The position numbers were made by a program, and so were the translations under genes. A stretch of DNA of 64,000 nucleotides. It comes from Flavobacteriales bacterium. GTDB lineage: Bacteria; Bacteroidota; Bacteroidia; Flavobacteriales_D; Sanyastnellaceae. This document shows positions 36,014 through 44,028 of the stretch, piece after piece. The notes beneath the pieces are model-generated. The model had not been told where the DNA came from, did not search any database, and worked only from the letters and a program-made list of their open reading frames with translations. Location: positions 1 through 64,000 of the forward strand of contig JADFAK010000029.1 of assembly GCA_015665315.1 (NCBI GenBank). Reading direction: 5' to 3'. The number at the start of each line of letters is the position of its first letter. Position 1 is the stretch's first letter.

Positions 36014-38968
36014 TTATTTCAACTCAAATAAGACAGACGCATACAGCAACCTTCCAACGCGGGGGCCGCCATATACTTGTAAGTTATCATTGTGTATAGC
36101 TCTTTCAAATTTATCAGAAAATGTGGTCAAGTCGTTATCAAAAAATGGAATTACACCAAAAAGATTTGAACCACCAACTTTAACTGTACAGTTAATGGCT
36201 GGCACATAGACATTGATTTGGGCATCAACCATATCGTATCGATCTATGGCACCAGTAAACTGAGGGGACCCTTCGAAAACGAAACCATCAATCCACTTGT
36301 AATTCACCCCGAATCCAACCTTCTTGATCCTGTTGAAAAGCACGAGATCCCTTCCGTTCAAACCAAGGTTATATTTATGCTTGGGCGTATTGAATGCTGG
36401 AATAATTGGATCATCCTCACCGCTCAAAAGCGTGTTGTAGCTATAATTGGCGTTGAAGGTGAGCCTTTTGAAGTAGTAATTAAGACCGATAGACGCACCC
36501 GTAGTTCGCACCTTCTCTTGGGCGTTGGCGGCCACACGATAGACACCAATACCTCCAACGGTATAGCCATTTGTTTCATCGAACTCGGCATCGATACCGA
36601 TTACGTAACCAATAAAGTCGGTGTAGACACTGTAATATGCGCCCACATCCAAGTACACACTTTTACTCACTGTCCCTCGGTATCCAGCTTCAATGGTTCG
36701 AACTTTTTCAGGACGAATTTTGTCAATATTGAAATACTCCAGTTTCTCCAGTCCGCCAATCAAGGAAGTTGAAGTTCGGTAATCATTGAAGGAATCAACT
36801 GTGATTAGTGAATCGGATCCTTCCTCAAATCGACCGTCGATATTTCCTAGAAGAATGGCACGCCCTACGTTGTAAAACAAGTACTGATCGGCCAAGGTCG
36901 GATTTCGAATGGCCGATGACACGCTGGCTCTAAAGGTGTGCTTTTCAGAGGGCAAGTAAACTACTGATCCAGCAAAGGATGGGAGAAAACCGAAGTTTTG
37001 GTTTTTATCTACGCGTGCCGTGGTATTTAACTTGAGCTTTTCCTCAAACAGTTTTGCTTCCAACCCCACATAGGAGCCGACCTCCCAATTCCGAATAACC
37101 ACTCTCGTTGAATCGGTAGTCACTCTGCGACCATTGCCATCCAGAATGTAATTCCCTAAGGAATCGACAGCGTATACATACTGCAAGGTGTCTTGAAAAA
37201 TTGTCCCTTGCGTATCAGGTCTGTACAGTCGACCACTCACACCTCCAACTATATCTAGATACTTGGTTTTTACTTTCTTTTCTCCTTGAATATTGTAAAG
37301 GGCTGATTTGTCATAGAACAGTGAACCACCCTCCGTAAATGTCTTGGAAGTCACCGCGGCATGCAGGGAGTCAAACCTCGCAGTTCCAGGCTCGAAGAAA
37401 GGTTCAATAACCGCCGTACTTTGGCTATTGATTTCATCTAGGGCTTGGTCATACAATCCGCTGAAATAGTCAAATTCCTCCAAGTACCATTCGGCAAGCA
37501 AGGTTCTAAAATAGTCCAGTTTTTCGTCATTCGGGATATCAGCTTCTAATGCCATATTGAACAACTCGTCGTAGCGCGGAAGGTCCTTGACGTCATCGGC
37601 ATAATTGAGTCGCCAGTACTGGGCCATTCTTGCATTCCACTCGGCTGTCTTGGCCGACTCGTCCAACATTCTAATTCCCGTCGTAACAATATCGTAGGTA
37701 TCTCCAGCGTCTTCTTGGGTTGAATAAATGCGTACAAACCAATCATCTTTGGCTCCAACTTGGAGTTTATGTTGCATGAATTCAACGTTCTTTAGAGCAT
37801 ATCTATTATCGCCTTGGTAAACCGTGGAGCCTGTGCTATAATTGAAATTGTAGCTAGCCTGTACGTTGGAAGAAATATTGTAATACAGCCCTGTATTGAA
37901 TTTTCTGTTGTCAGTGCTATAGTCCACTAAATCTATTTCCCTGTATCCTCGGCGATAGAAAGTACCCAAGCCGGCATAATCTTGCGGCAGGTCACTAAAA
38001 TCATTGTTGGTCGCTGAAGCTTCATCGCCGTATATATTCACAGCATTGTAACCAAAAGGATTGGTTTCATCGTGCAATGAACCAGTGATAGGCGAATAAT
38101 TTTCTGCCTCCCATTCATTGGCCGTTAGAGAGAACCAATTCAACTTAAAACCGAATTTCTCCTCACCTTTATCGTTTTTAATCACCTCGGCCAATCTGAA
38201 TGCATATTCCCACAATCCCCGCTCGCCTTTCTTCATATACATGCTGAAACCAGGAAAAGTAAAAGGATCCTTGGTTGTCATATTGATCACGCCATTGAAT
38301 GCTCCAGGACCGTAGAATGCCGAGGAAGCGCCTGCAATAATATCCACACGCATGACGTCTAAATCCGACGCCCCCAAGAAATTTCCGAGAGAAAAATTCA
38401 GCCCGGGAGATTGGTTGTCCACTCCATCGATTAATTGAAGCGATCTCACTGGTGAAGTAGAATTAAATCCGCGGGTATTGATGATTTTAAATCCCAGACT
38501 GGCTGATGTTAGGTCTACACCTTTCAAAGTTCCCAGACTTTCATAAAAACTACCTGAAGGGGCATCTTTGATCGCAATAACATCCATTGACTCGACTGTG
38601 AGCGAGGCTTGCTTTTGTTTATCTGAAATTCGTTGTCCGACTATCTCAGCTTCTGAAAGCATAACATTGTCTTCTTTCAAACGAATCGTAATATTCGAAA
38701 CTGGCGCAGTGAAAGTTTGCACCTGCGGGAGGTAGCTAATAAAAGAGAACTCCAAATTAACTGGAAACGATTTGACATCGATTTCGAAAACACCATCAAA
38801 ATCGGTACTCACACCTGTCGTAGTGCCTTTGATGATGACATTTCCAAAAATGATAGGATCGCCCGTCGTGGCGTCGAGCATAACGCCCTTTACAACACCT
38901 TGCCCCAAGATCAATTGGGAGCAAAGAGCAATCATAACTGTGAGGCTTATTCGAGACAACAATTTCAT
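36014..38968 (-). CDS. TonB-dependent receptor with carboxypeptidase-regulatory-like N-terminal domain
   Basis: 984 aa outer-membrane transporter. Signal peptide, then a CarboxypepD_reg-like domain (about 25-105: GVVKGVMLDATTGDPIIFGN), plug domain (about 130-235: IINTRGFNSTSPVRSLQLID, VDIIAGASSAFYGPGAFNGV) and a large beta-barrel ending in YASVLFELK. No SusD partner follows, so it is not a classical SusCD pair; the downstream gene encodes a T9SS esterase-like protein. The substrate is unknown. A perfect 11-bp inverted repeat sits in its promoter region. Confidence 0.93.
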   Translation of the reverse strand: MKLLSRISLTVMIALCSQLILGQGVVKGVMLDATTGDPIIFGNVIIKGTTTGVSTDFDGVFEIDVKSFPVNLEFSFISYLPQVQTFTAPVSNITIRLKEDNVMLSEAEIVGQRISDKQKQASLTVESMDVIAIKDAPSGSFYESLGTLKGVDLTSASLGFKIINTRGFNSTSPVRSLQLIDGVDNQSPGLNFSLGNFLGASDLDVMRVDIIAGASSAFYGPGAFNGVINMTTKDPFTFPGFSMYMKKGERGLWEYAFRLAEVIKNDKGEEKFGFKLNWFSLTANEWEAENYSPITGSLHDETNPFGYNAVNIYGDEASATNNDFSDLPQDYAGLGTFYRRGYREIDLVDYSTDNRKFNTGLYYNISSNVQASYNFNYSTGSTVYQGDNRYALKNVEFMQHKLQVGAKDDWFVRIYSTQEDAGDTYDIVTTGIRMLDESAKTAEWNARMAQYWRLNYADDVKDLPRYDELFNMALEADIPNDEKLDYFRTLLAEWYLEEFDYFSGLYDQALDEINSQSTAVIEPFFEPGTARFDSLHAAVTSKTFTEGGSLFYDKSALYNIQGEKKVKTKYLDIVGGVSGRLYRPDTQGTIFQDTLQYVYAVDSLGNYILDGNGRRVTTDSTRVVIRNWEVGSYVGLEAKLFEEKLKLNTTARVDKNQNFGFLPSFAGSVVYLPSEKHTFRASVSSAIRNPTLADQYLFYNVGRAILLGNIDGRFEEGSDSLITVDSFNDYRTSTSLIGGLEKLEYFNIDKIRPEKVRTIEAGYRGTVSKSVYLDVGAYYSVYTDFIGYVIGIDAEFDETNGYTVGGIGVYRVAANAQEKVRTTGASIGLNYYFKRLTFNANYSYNTLLSGEDDPIIPAFNTPKHKYNLGLNGRDLVLFNRIKKVGFGVNYKWIDGFVFEGSPQFTGAIDRYDMVDAQINVYVPAINCTVKVGGSNLFGVIPFFDNDLTTFSDKFERAIHNDNLQVYGGPRVGRLLYASVLFELK

Positions 38969-38998
38969 TTAATCTACAAGTTACCGAAGTAAAGCATA

Positions 38999-39040
38999 TT
39001 GCCGACAAAAATTTACTTAAAGCTTCAACTTTGTCGGCAA
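38999..39040. promoter_or_regulatory. Perfect inverted repeat in TonB-receptor/MFS intergenic region
   Basis: TTGCCGACAAA (38999-39009) and TTTGTCGGCAA (39030-39040) are perfect 11-bp arms with 20 bp between. No T run follows. It lies 31-72 bp before the receptor ATG and about 110 bp before the divergent MFS gene. The minus-strand TTTGCC and TAAATTTTTG stretches within and around it resemble promoter boxes, so a dimeric regulator could act here. Confidence 0.55.
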
Positions 39041-39149
39041 AGCAGATTCGAAAGATATAATTTTTTAGTAGGCTTGCATAACATATTTCATTTTTCCGAG
39101 GCGCATATTTCAATGAAATCTTGATTTCGAAAAAACTAGATTTGCATTT

Positions 39150-40367
39150 ATGCCAAAGTACCAAAAACACGCCTTACTTTTTATTTTCATTACGGTCCTA
39201 GTTGACGTAATCGGCGTAGGAATCATTATTCCTGTTATTCCAGAATTATTGACCTCACTTACGGGAAAGAATTTGAACGAAGCGGCAGGAATTGGTGGAC
39301 TTTTAATGTCGACGGCCGCGCTGATGCAATTTTTCTTTGCCCCTGTCATGGGCGAACTGAGTGATCGATTTGGCCGAAGGCCGGTTCTTTTATTGGCACT
39401 TTTCGGACTGGGCTTGGATTATTTGCTTCATGCGTATGCTCCAACAATCGCCTGGTTGTTTTTGGGAAGAATTTTGGCAGGAGTATTCGGATCGAGCTTT
39501 ACCGTTGCTACGGCATATATCGCAGATGTGAGTACACCAGAAAAGAAGGCCAAAAATTTCGGATTGGTTGGCGCGGCCTTTGGTTTGGGCTTTATTATCG
39601 GGCCCGTGATCGGTGGGGTGTTTGCACAATGGGGTGTACAAGTTCCATTTTTGATCGCGGCTGGGCTGACTTTGGCAAACTTCATCTTCGGACTTTTTAT
39701 TCTACCTGAATCCTTACCTGTTGAAGATCGCAGACCCGTGAATTTTAAAAAGATGATTCCGGGTGTTTCACTTTTCAAACTCGGCAGCTACAAAGCATTT
39801 GGTGGTCTGCTGTTGGCATTTTTTCTAGCTCAACTAGCTGGCCAAACCCTACCTTCCATTTGGTCCTTTTTCACCATTGAAATGTACTCTTGGACGGCGG
39901 CAGAAGTTGGGTATAGTTTGGCTGCCGTTGGGATTCTAGTGGCCATCGTTCAGGGATTGTTGATAGGGAAGGTCGTATCTCGGTTTGGCAACAAACGTGT
40001 TATTATGGGCGGCTTTATTCTATGGACTCTGGGGATGTTGCTGTATGCGGTTAGTTTTCAGTCCTGGATTCTCTATGCCTCCTTGATCCCTTACTGCCTA
40101 GGAGGTGTCGCTACGCCAACTTTGCAAGGTCTGATTTCCAACAAAATACCGGCCAACGAACAAGGAAACCTCCAAGGAACATTGACGAGTATGGCAAGTG
40201 TAACATTCATTGTTGGACCGTTTATCAGCACCACTATATTTGCGGCCTTCGCTGATTCAACGAAAGGAATCTATTTCCCTGGCGCACCTTTTGTCATGGG
40301 CGCGATGTTTTTGGTTGTCGGATCAATTGTGGCCTATCGATCGTTGAAAAAAATCGAATCGAACTAA
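39150..40367 (+). CDS. Major facilitator superfamily transporter (TetA-like, DHA1)
   Basis: 405 aa with 12 predicted TM helices. GELSDRFGRRPVLLLALFG is the motif A loop between TM2 and TM3, and GLVGAAFGLGFIIGPVIGG is motif C of drug:H+ antiporters. Closest in pattern to the tetracycline-resistance-like TCR group, but the substrate cannot be told. A TAGATTTG lies only 5 bp before the ATG. Its stop overlaps the convergent S4-domain gene by 4 bp. Confidence 0.9.
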   Translation: MPKYQKHALLFIFITVLVDVIGVGIIIPVIPELLTSLTGKNLNEAAGIGGLLMSTAALMQFFFAPVMGELSDRFGRRPVLLLALFGLGLDYLLHAYAPTIAWLFLGRILAGVFGSSFTVATAYIADVSTPEKKAKNFGLVGAAFGLGFIIGPVIGGVFAQWGVQVPFLIAAGLTLANFIFGLFILPESLPVEDRRPVNFKKMIPGVSLFKLGSYKAFGGLLLAFFLAQLAGQTLPSIWSFFTIEMYSWTAAEVGYSLAAVGILVAIVQGLLIGKVVSRFGNKRVIMGGFILWTLGMLLYAVSFQSWILYASLIPYCLGGVATPTLQGLISNKIPANEQGNLQGTLTSMASVTFIVGPFISTTIFAAFADSTKGIYFPGAPFVMGAMFLVVGSIVAYRSLKKIESN

Positions 40368-40573
40368 GCTTGTACAACCTCAATGGTGCGACCTTCGAAT
40401 TCAATTTTGTCACCCAGTCGGATCTTTCGTCTTTTTCGAAATTCTTGCTCGCCATTCACGAAGACCATGCCTTCAGCAACAACCATCTTAGCTTCCCCTC
40501 CAGACTGGACGAAATTCATGTATTTAAGTACTCGAATAAGTTCTAAGAACTCCTTGTCCAATTTGAATTCCAT
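40364..40573 (-). CDS. S4-domain RNA-binding protein
   Basis: 69 aa consisting of one S4 domain: ELIRVLKYMNFVQSGGEAKMV and VFVNGEQEFRKRRKIRLGDKI. Like YbcJ/RlbA-type small proteins that bind structured RNA such as rRNA. It is encoded 2 bp after the E1 gene and probably translated from the same message. Confidence 0.88.
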   Translation of the reverse strand: MEFKLDKEFLELIRVLKYMNFVQSGGEAKMVVAEGMVFVNGEQEFRKRRKIRLGDKIEFEGRTIEVVQA

Positions 40574-40575
40574 AA

Positions 40576-42990
40576 TTAGCTGATCGGAAGAAATGTATTG
40601 GGATCGGCCTCGGACATCATTTCATAAACTGCCTCCACGATGTCATCAACCGACGGTTTGCTGAAATAATCTCCATCGGTGCCGTAGGCTGGCAAATGTG
40701 GTTTAGCACTCATCGTCTTAGGTTCTGAATCCAAGAAGTAGAAAGCACCTTGTTTGTTCACGACTTGATCCAAAATATACGCTGTTGCACCACCTGGAAC
40801 ATCTTCGTCGACAATGAATAGTCGATTTGTCTTCTTAACGGAATTCGCAATTTCGTGCAGTTCGTCGAATGGAAGTAAAGTCTGTACATCAATCATTTCC
40901 ACCGAAACACCGAGATTCTTAAAAGACTCTCGAGCTTCCATCGCAATATTGAATGTACTACCGTAGGAAACCAATGTAACATCAGTACCCTCTTCAACTA
41001 TATCTACTTTGCCCAAGCGAACTTTATGTTCTCCTAAATTCGTAGGCATTTGCTCCTTCTTACGATATCCATTGAGACATTCAACAACTAAGGCCGGCTC
41101 ATCGGACTCCAGTAGGGTATTGTACATACCTGAAGCTATTGTCATATTTCGTGGCACACAAACATGCATTCCTCTCACCGAATGAATGATGGCTGCCATT
41201 GGCGATCCCGAATGCCAAATTCCTTCTAAACGGTGTCCACGAGTACGAATAATCAATGGAGCTTTTTGTCCGCCACGCGTTCTATATTGCACAGTAGACA
41301 AGTCATCTCGCATAAGCTGCAAAGCGTAATACAGGTAATCTAAATACTGAATCTCGGCGATTGGGCGAAGTCCCCTCATTGCCATACCGATTCCTTGTCC
41401 GACAATGGTAGCTTCTCGAATGCCAGTATCTGCAACTCTTAACTTACCGAATTGCTCTTGCATGCCTTCCATCGACTGGTTCACACCACCAATGGTTCCG
41501 GTATCCTCACCAAAAGTTAGTACTTCGGGATATTTCTCAAATATTTTCGCAAAATTCTCCCGCAAAATAATTCTACCATCAACCCAGTCGGCGGCCTCAT
41601 CAAATATGGGATCTACGCTTTGGATGTTTTGGACAGACTGACTATTCTCGGAATATAGTTTGTCGCTATATCTGTTGTAATTGACTTTTTGATTGGCGTC
41701 CAACCAAGAGATTAGTGTTTCTCTTTCACTTGAGCTGTCGCCTCGAGAAAGCAACAATACTTGTCGAATCGCCGAAACAAAATCCTTTCTTATCGGCTCA
41801 CTGTTCTTTCTCAGAGCTTCGGTAATGGGTGCAATCTCTTCCTGAAAATCCGAATTATCGGCATACGCATCCATCAGGGCAAGAGCCTCTTGGGTCTCGC
41901 CGTCAATATCAGCCCGAAACTCGGCCCAAGCTTCTTTTTGTTGATTGCGAACAAGCTTTTTAACCTCCTTGCGGATTAGATCAAACTCTTCTTCTTCAAC
42001 CGGACCTTGCAGCTGAATGAACTTCTGCATTTGATCAATGCAATCGTATTCTTTGGCCCAAGCTAGTCGCTCAGGAGTTTTATAACGTTCGTGCGACCCC
42101 GATGTCGAATGTCCTTGAGGCTGGGTCATTTCTTCCACGTGAACCAGTACGGGAATATGATTTTTGCGCGCGAAAGCAGTCGCCTTTTCATAAGTAGCAA
42201 TCAGGTGCGGATAATCCCACCCTTTTGTCTTGAATATTTTTAGTCCGTTCCCCTCCTTCCCAATAGCAAAACCTGCCAACGCCTCAGAAATACTCTCTTT
42301 TACAGTTTGGAATTTCTTGGGTACAGAAATCCCGTATCCATCATCCCAGATAGACATCACCATGGGCACACCCAGTACACAGGCCGCATTCATCGACTCC
42401 CAGAACAATCCTTCCGAGGTAGAGGCATCACCTATTGTTCCAAAAGCAACTTCATTCCCTTGGTCTGAAAATTTGGTGAAATGCGCGAGATCTGGGCTTG
42501 CGCGATATATCTTGGAAGCTTGCGCCAACCCTAGTAACCTGGGCATTTGGGAGCCTGTTGGAGAAACATCTGCTGAGCTATTGTACTGCTCCATCAAATT
42601 CTTCCAACTTCCATCGGGATTCAGGTTTCTCGTCGCGTAATGTCCGCCCATTTGTCGGCCACCGCTTGCAGGTTCCTTCTCCGTATCGGTATGCCCATAA
42701 AGCGCTGCAAAATATTCTTTGACTGTAATTAAGTCAAGCGCAAACATGAATGTCTGGTCCCGATAATATCCCGATCTGAAATCACCTTTGCGGAAGCACC
42801 TAGCCATTGCCAATTGGGCAACTTCTTTTCCATCGCCAAAAATGCCAAACTTGGCTTTTCCGGTTAGTACCTCTTTTCTACCTAGCAGGGATGTTTCACG
42901 ACTGATGCACGCAATGCGAAAATCATTTAGCATCTGCTCGCGTAATTCCTGATCAGTTAATTCCAACACTTCGGTGATACTTTCTGACAT
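40576..42990 (-). CDS. 2-oxoacid dehydrogenase E1, fused alpha and beta subunits (branched-chain type)
   Basis: 804 aa. Residues about 30-400 are the E1-alpha part with TPP site TIGDASTSEGLFWESMNAAC and SGYYRDQTFMFAL; about 465-800 are E1-beta with FGEDTGTIGGVNQ, VGQGIGMAMRGLRPIAEIQY and VDVQTLLPFD-type strands. It decarboxylates a branched-chain (or related) 2-oxoacid and passes the acyl group to an E2 lipoyl protein, with E3 possibly supplied by lpdA in this window. The fusion is common in Bacteroidetes. The substrate is inferred, not proven. Confidence 0.9.
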   Translation of the reverse strand: MSESITEVLELTDQELREQMLNDFRIACISRETSLLGRKEVLTGKAKFGIFGDGKEVAQLAMARCFRKGDFRSGYYRDQTFMFALDLITVKEYFAALYGHTDTEKEPASGGRQMGGHYATRNLNPDGSWKNLMEQYNSSADVSPTGSQMPRLLGLAQASKIYRASPDLAHFTKFSDQGNEVAFGTIGDASTSEGLFWESMNAACVLGVPMVMSIWDDGYGISVPKKFQTVKESISEALAGFAIGKEGNGLKIFKTKGWDYPHLIATYEKATAFARKNHIPVLVHVEEMTQPQGHSTSGSHERYKTPERLAWAKEYDCIDQMQKFIQLQGPVEEEEFDLIRKEVKKLVRNQQKEAWAEFRADIDGETQEALALMDAYADNSDFQEEIAPITEALRKNSEPIRKDFVSAIRQVLLLSRGDSSSERETLISWLDANQKVNYNRYSDKLYSENSQSVQNIQSVDPIFDEAADWVDGRIILRENFAKIFEKYPEVLTFGEDTGTIGGVNQSMEGMQEQFGKLRVADTGIREATIVGQGIGMAMRGLRPIAEIQYLDYLYYALQLMRDDLSTVQYRTRGGQKAPLIIRTRGHRLEGIWHSGSPMAAIIHSVRGMHVCVPRNMTIASGMYNTLLESDEPALVVECLNGYRKKEQMPTNLGEHKVRLGKVDIVEEGTDVTLVSYGSTFNIAMEARESFKNLGVSVEMIDVQTLLPFDELHEIANSVKKTNRLFIVDEDVPGGATAYILDQVVNKQGAFYFLDSEPKTMSAKPHLPAYGTDGDYFSKPSVDDIVEAVYEMMSEADPNTFLPIS

Positions 42991-43020
42991 AGATTATATA
43001 GCTTCTGGTGACTAGAAATG

Positions 43021-43028
43021 CAAAGATA
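43021..43028 (-). promoter_or_regulatory. -7 box of the fused E1 gene
   Basis: TATCTTTG on the minus strand, exact to TAnnTTTG, 30 bp before the ATG. No -33 box recognised. Confidence 0.4.
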
Positions 43029-43100
43029 GTGAACGGCTCTGAAGTGTAGGCGTTGAACTAATGCTTTCAGGAAAAAATCAGTTTTTCTAAGGACCTGAGA

Positions 43101-44021
43101 CTACCTTGCCGACCAGTTTACGGCACATTGTGCCCCGAGAACGGCATTGTTCTTCACCAATTCTAAATTTGCCTGAAGGCTCTTCCCATGCGTAATTTCA
43201 TTCACGCTAGACAGCAAAAAAGGAGTCAATTGTTTTCCTGAAATTCCCTTGGCAACTGCTGATTCCAGCGCCAGTTCGATAGCAGACTCAATCTGACTTG
43301 CATCAATAGCTGCCGCTTGTGGGATAGGATTGGCAACGATTATTCCTTGCTGGGAACCTAAGGACTGATGAACACGAAATACGTTCACGATTTCTTCAAC
43401 GGTATTCACACGATGGTCAACAGAACAACCACTGCTGGCGCAGTAAAACGCGGGAAAACTTGCCGTTCGAAAACCTAAAACAGGCACTCCCATAGACTCG
43501 AGGACCTCTAATGTTTTGGGAATATCTAGAATGGATTTGGCCCCGGCGGTAACTACGGCAACCGGCGTACTGGCCAATTCTTGGAGATCGGCTGAAATGT
43601 CCCAGGAATCTGCGACACCTCTATGTACACCACCAATTCCACCGGTAACAAACCAAGAAATACCTGCAAAATGCGCTGCCATCATGGTCGTGGCAACAGT
43701 CGTGGCTCCAAGTTGCTTGGTCGCCAAAGCCCACGCCATATCCCGTCTGGACAATTTAATACACTCTGGGCTAGAGGCAATCTGTTCGAGACCGTCGTCA
43801 TTTAGTCCAACTTGAATTTTTCCATTCGACACGGCGATGGTCGCGGGAACAGCTCCCTGCTCTCTTATGATTTTCTGAAGTTGATGGGCTAGTTCCAAGT
43901 TGTTAGGCCACGGCATGCCATGTGCGATGATGGTAGACTCCAATGCGACTACCGCCATACCTTGGGCTAGAGCATCTGCCACTTCCTCGTTTATTTGGAG
44001 ATACTCCGATACATTTCTCAT
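43101..44021 (-). CDS. psuG: Pseudouridine-5'-phosphate glycosidase
   Basis: 306 aa. Cleaves pseudouridine 5'-phosphate to uracil and ribose 5-phosphate. The family signature VALESTIIAHGMPWPNNLELA, the SRRDMAWALA region and the TPFLLSSVNEITHGKSL C-terminal part are all present, and length is normal. No psuK kinase or transporter is nearby. Its ATG is 7 bp after the arylsulfotransferase-like T9SS gene, an odd operon partner. Confidence 0.93.
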   Translation of the reverse strand: MRNVSEYLQINEEVADALAQGMAVVALESTIIAHGMPWPNNLELAHQLQKIIREQGAVPATIAVSNGKIQVGLNDDGLEQIASSPECIKLSRRDMAWALATKQLGATTVATTMMAAHFAGISWFVTGGIGGVHRGVADSWDISADLQELASTPVAVVTAGAKSILDIPKTLEVLESMGVPVLGFRTASFPAFYCASSGCSVDHRVNTVEEIVNVFRVHQSLGSQQGIIVANPIPQAAAIDASQIESAIELALESAVAKGISGKQLTPFLLSSVNEITHGKSLQANLELVKNNAVLGAQCAVNWSAR

Positions 44022-44028
44022 AGAGACA

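Noticed and set aside
36218-36772. 184-aa plus-strand ORF
   Set aside because: Antisense shadow within the TonB receptor; no signal peptide or motif and codon use not independent.
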